Part shown: positions 28,963 through 31,303 of the stretch, piece after piece | Numbering within the stretch: the stretch's first letter is position 1 | Layout: each line of letters begins with the position of its first letter | Virus record (IMG/VR): IMGVR_UViG_3300034418_001057 | Span: 1-31,303 of that record | Source: a virus | Reading direction: 5' to 3' (one strand) | DNA length: 31,303 nt | Translations under genes and position numbers: made by a program | Notes under the pieces: generated by a model | The model's database searches: none | What the model saw: the letters and a program-made list of their open reading frames with translations, nothing else | What the model was told of the DNA's origin: nothing

Positions 28963-31303
28963 ATGACAATTAACTTATCAGATAATTCGCCTCGTATATC
29001 ATACTCTGTGGCTGATGGTGTTACTCAAACATCATTTACTGTGCCGTTTGAGTTCTTTGATGATGATGATCTTAATGTTTACGTTGATGGGACGTTAAAA
29101 ACATTAACTACTGATTACACAACAACTGGTGGCGATGGCTCTACTGGCACGGTTGTTATTAGTGTGACAGGTGCATCTGGTGGATCAACGGTTGTTATTA
29201 CGCGCGACATTGATATTGAGCGCACTACTGACTTCCCAACTTCTGGGCCTTTTCAAATTGCAGCACTTAACACTGAGCTTGATCGTATTACCGCTATTGC
29301 TGCTGACCTTGATGATCGTGCTGCTCGTGCTCTCCAGCTTACAGACTATGATGCTGCTGCTGGATTAACGCTTCCTGTTGTTGATGACCGTAAAGGTAAG
29401 ACGCTTGCATTTAATGCTGTGACTGGTGCTGTAGAAGCTGGCCCATCTACTGCTGATGTTCAGTCTGTTTCTGATACTGCTGCTGATATTGCATTGCTTG
29501 CAGACATTCAAGACGGAACAGTTGCAACAAATGCAATTACAAACGTAAATACAATTCGCACTGATGTAACAACTGTGTCTGGCATATCAAGCGATGTAAC
29601 CACAGTAGCAAACAATGATGCAAATGTTACAACTGTAGCTACAAATGATGCGAATATCACAACTGTTGCTACTAATATTGCAAGTGTAAACACAGTAGCT
29701 ACAAACATTGCCGATGTTATTACAGTTGCTAATGACCTTAACGAAGCGGTTTCAGAGGTTGTTACAGTTGCAGATGATCTTAACGAGGCTATATCTGAAA
29801 TTGATACCGTGGCTACTAGCATTACTAATGTTGATCTTGTTGGTGGATCAATTGCAAATGTAAATACAGTAGCTACCGATCTTTCTGGATCGAATACAAT
29901 TGGAACGGTTTCTGCAAATATTACAAATGTTAATGCCGTTGGTGGTATTAGTTCTGATGTTACTGTTGTGGCTGGTATTAGTTCAGATGTTACGACTGTG
30001 GCAGCTGATGGTACTGATATTGGCACTGTTGCTGGCATTAGCGCTAATGTGACTACCGTGGCTGGAGTAAGCAGTAATGTTACAACGGTTGCTGGTATAT
30101 CTGCTAACGTCACCACGGTTGCAGGGATCAGCGCAAATGTTACAACGGTGGCTGGTGACACAGCAAACATTGGTACGATTGCAACCAACCTAAATGGCAC
30201 AGATACAATTGGTACTGTTGCTGGATCAATTAGCAATGTGAACAGTGTTGGCGGTGCAATTTCTGATGTTACTACTGTTGCATCAAATCTGACTGATGTT
30301 CAGAGTTTTGCGAATACCTACCGCATTGGCACTACTGATCCAACAACCAGCCTAGATACTGGCGATCTGTTCTTTAATACATCGAGTGGTGTTCTAAAGG
30401 TTTACACTGGCTCTGCTTGGGAAGCAGGTGTAACGGCTGGTTCTGGGTTCTTGCCTTTAACTGGCGGCACACTTACTGGTGATTTGTCCTTCGGCGACAA
30501 CGACAAAGCCATCTTTGGCGCTGGGTCTGACCTACAGATTTACCATGATGGGTCTAATAGTTATATTAGGGAAAGCGGTGTTGGTAATCTGCTTGTTCAA
30601 GCTCAGAACTTGGAGTTGCAAAGCGTTTCTGGCGAAAAGTTTATTCGTGCGGTAGATAACGCAGAGGTAAACCTTTACTTTAACGAAAGCGCACATCCCG
30701 ACCCAAAGTTAAAAACAACAGTTTCAGGCGTAGACATCACGGGTACTTTGACCAGCGATGGGCTGACTGTGGATGGGGATGCAGTTATTTCATCTGCCAA
30801 TGCACGACTGCGGCTTAAAGAAACTGACACTACTGACAACGATACTCAGCTACAAACTACTGGCGGTGTATTTAAGATTTCTCGCTTAGACGATAACAAC
30901 GCCACAGCAACGCAACGTCTTACTATCGACAACTCAACAGGCGACATCAGCTTCTACGAGGACACAGGCACCACGGCAAAGTTCTTCTGGGATGCGAGTG
31001 CTGAGAGTTTGGGCATTGGGACGACTAGCCCTGTAACCAATATTCAAGTAGTTGAAAGCGGGGGAACGCCAGAAATACGTTTAGCAGATGGCACACATGC
31101 GGCTGGTTTAGGTGTAGACACTGTTCCTTTTGTTGGCTCGATTTCTAACATTGGTTTCGCCTTAAAAACAAACAACACAGAACGTATGCGCATCGACAGC
31201 AGCGGTAATCTCTTATTAGGTTCAGCGACATACGGTGGGTATGGCCCTTTGCAAGTAGGTAGCACGTCTACTGCAAGTACTGTCATACAAATGCTTTCAG
31301 CAA
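28963..31303 (+). CDS. Tail fibre protein, T7-like N-terminal domain (partial, runs off right edge)
   Basis: 780 codons are visible and the frame is still open at the last base. The N-terminus (ISYSVADGVTQTSFTVPFEF, then DDDDLNVYVDGTLKTLTTDY and ITRDIDIERTTDFPTSGPFQ) is the T7 tail-fibre-type virion attachment domain. Residues about 165-445 are built of short repeats of the kind ANVTTVA, SDVTTVAG and NINTVAT, likely a fibrous stalk. After GDLFFNTSSGVLKVYTGSAW comes a beta-helical region with GGTLTGDLSF, LRLKETDT and RMRIDSSGNLLLG motifs, common in marine phage fibres. AAAGG upstream gives a modest ribosome site. It binds the host surface; its receptor-binding tip lies outside the window. Confidence 0.92.
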   Translation, partial: MTINLSDNSPRISYSVADGVTQTSFTVPFEFFDDDDLNVYVDGTLKTLTTDYTTTGGDGSTGTVVISVTGASGGSTVVITRDIDIERTTDFPTSGPFQIAALNTELDRITAIAADLDDRAARALQLTDYDAAAGLTLPVVDDRKGKTLAFNAVTGAVEAGPSTADVQSVSDTAADIALLADIQDGTVATNAITNVNTIRTDVTTVSGISSDVTTVANNDANVTTVATNDANITTVATNIASVNTVATNIADVITVANDLNEAVSEVVTVADDLNEAISEIDTVATSITNVDLVGGSIANVNTVATDLSGSNTIGTVSANITNVNAVGGISSDVTVVAGISSDVTTVAADGTDIGTVAGISANVTTVAGVSSNVTTVAGISANVTTVAGISANVTTVAGDTANIGTIATNLNGTDTIGTVAGSISNVNSVGGAISDVTTVASNLTDVQSFANTYRIGTTDPTTSLDTGDLFFNTSSGVLKVYTGSAWEAGVTAGSGFLPLTGGTLTGDLSFGDNDKAIFGAGSDLQIYHDGSNSYIRESGVGNLLVQAQNLELQSVSGEKFIRAVDNAEVNLYFNESAHPDPKLKTTVSGVDITGTLTSDGLTVDGDAVISSANARLRLKETDTTDNDTQLQTTGGVFKISRLDDNNATATQRLTIDNSTGDISFYEDTGTTAKFFWDASAESLGIGTTSPVTNIQVVESGGTPEIRLADGTHAAGLGVDTVPFVGSISNIGFALKTNNTERMRIDSSGNLLLGSATYGGYGPLQVGSTSTASTVIQMLSA

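Noticed and set aside
29508-30236. Long minus-strand open frame (242 codons)
   Set aside because: It lies antisense to the repeat region of the tail fibre gene and is itself repetitive (TVVTLA-type units); its openness follows from the codon bias of the sense repeats.

Overview
The window looks like most of the genome of a small tailed phage with a T7-like (podovirus) virion. Its order of terminase, portal, scaffold, capsid, tail tubular A and B, three internal virion proteins and a tail fibre is typical of marine podoviruses. Several small genes (the DUF5872-type and DUF6321-type proteins, the DUF7483-type tail protein, the DUF932 protein) belong to families I associate with uncultured marine phages of alphaproteobacteria. 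The host cannot be read from the sequence. No tRNA, rRNA, CRISPR array, integrase or insertion sequence was seen.

Layout. At 1-3253 (+) lies the 3' end of a tail protein, a tail-assembly-chaperone-like gene and a lysis cassette of small membrane proteins, holin-like proteins and an M15-type endolysin. At 3219-9917 (-) lie early-type genes read leftward: small unknowns, a recombination set (SSB-like protein, ERF annealing protein, YqaJ-type exonuclease, Holliday-junction-resolvase-like nuclease), two HTH regulators, zinc proteins and a DUF932 protein. At 9918-10632 lies a 715-base intergenic region between the two divergent arms. At 10633-31303 (+) lie terminase small subunit, a run of tiny basic proteins, terminase large subunit, portal, scaffold, capsid, tail tube, internal core proteins and a tail fibre cut by the right edge. 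If the genome is circular or permuted, the rightward arm continues from the right edge into 1-3253, so the two arms diverge near 10 kb and converge near 3.2 kb.

Function. The leftward arm appears to supply homologous recombination and regulation; no DNA polymerase, primase, helicase or RNA polymerase is visible, so host machinery probably replicates and transcribes this phage. The rightward arm packages DNA, builds the virion and lyses the cell. Two leftward terminators share one design (7-bp stem, UUCG loop, seven U).

The most unusual part is the 9.9-10.6 kb intergenic region. It holds a series of plus-strand hairpins, including one with a 10-bp outer stem, an 8x8 internal loop made only of G.A, G.U and G.G appositions, and a GUAA-capped inner stem, which reads as a structured RNA. 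It also holds repeated TGACGCYACGT sites, paired G7 tracts, and a cluster of ATGGAC half-sites that runs into the terminase small subunit start codon. Elsewhere, two near-identical palindromes (CTGCATRTRTGCAG) overlap predicted leftward promoters and suggest a small repressor circuit.
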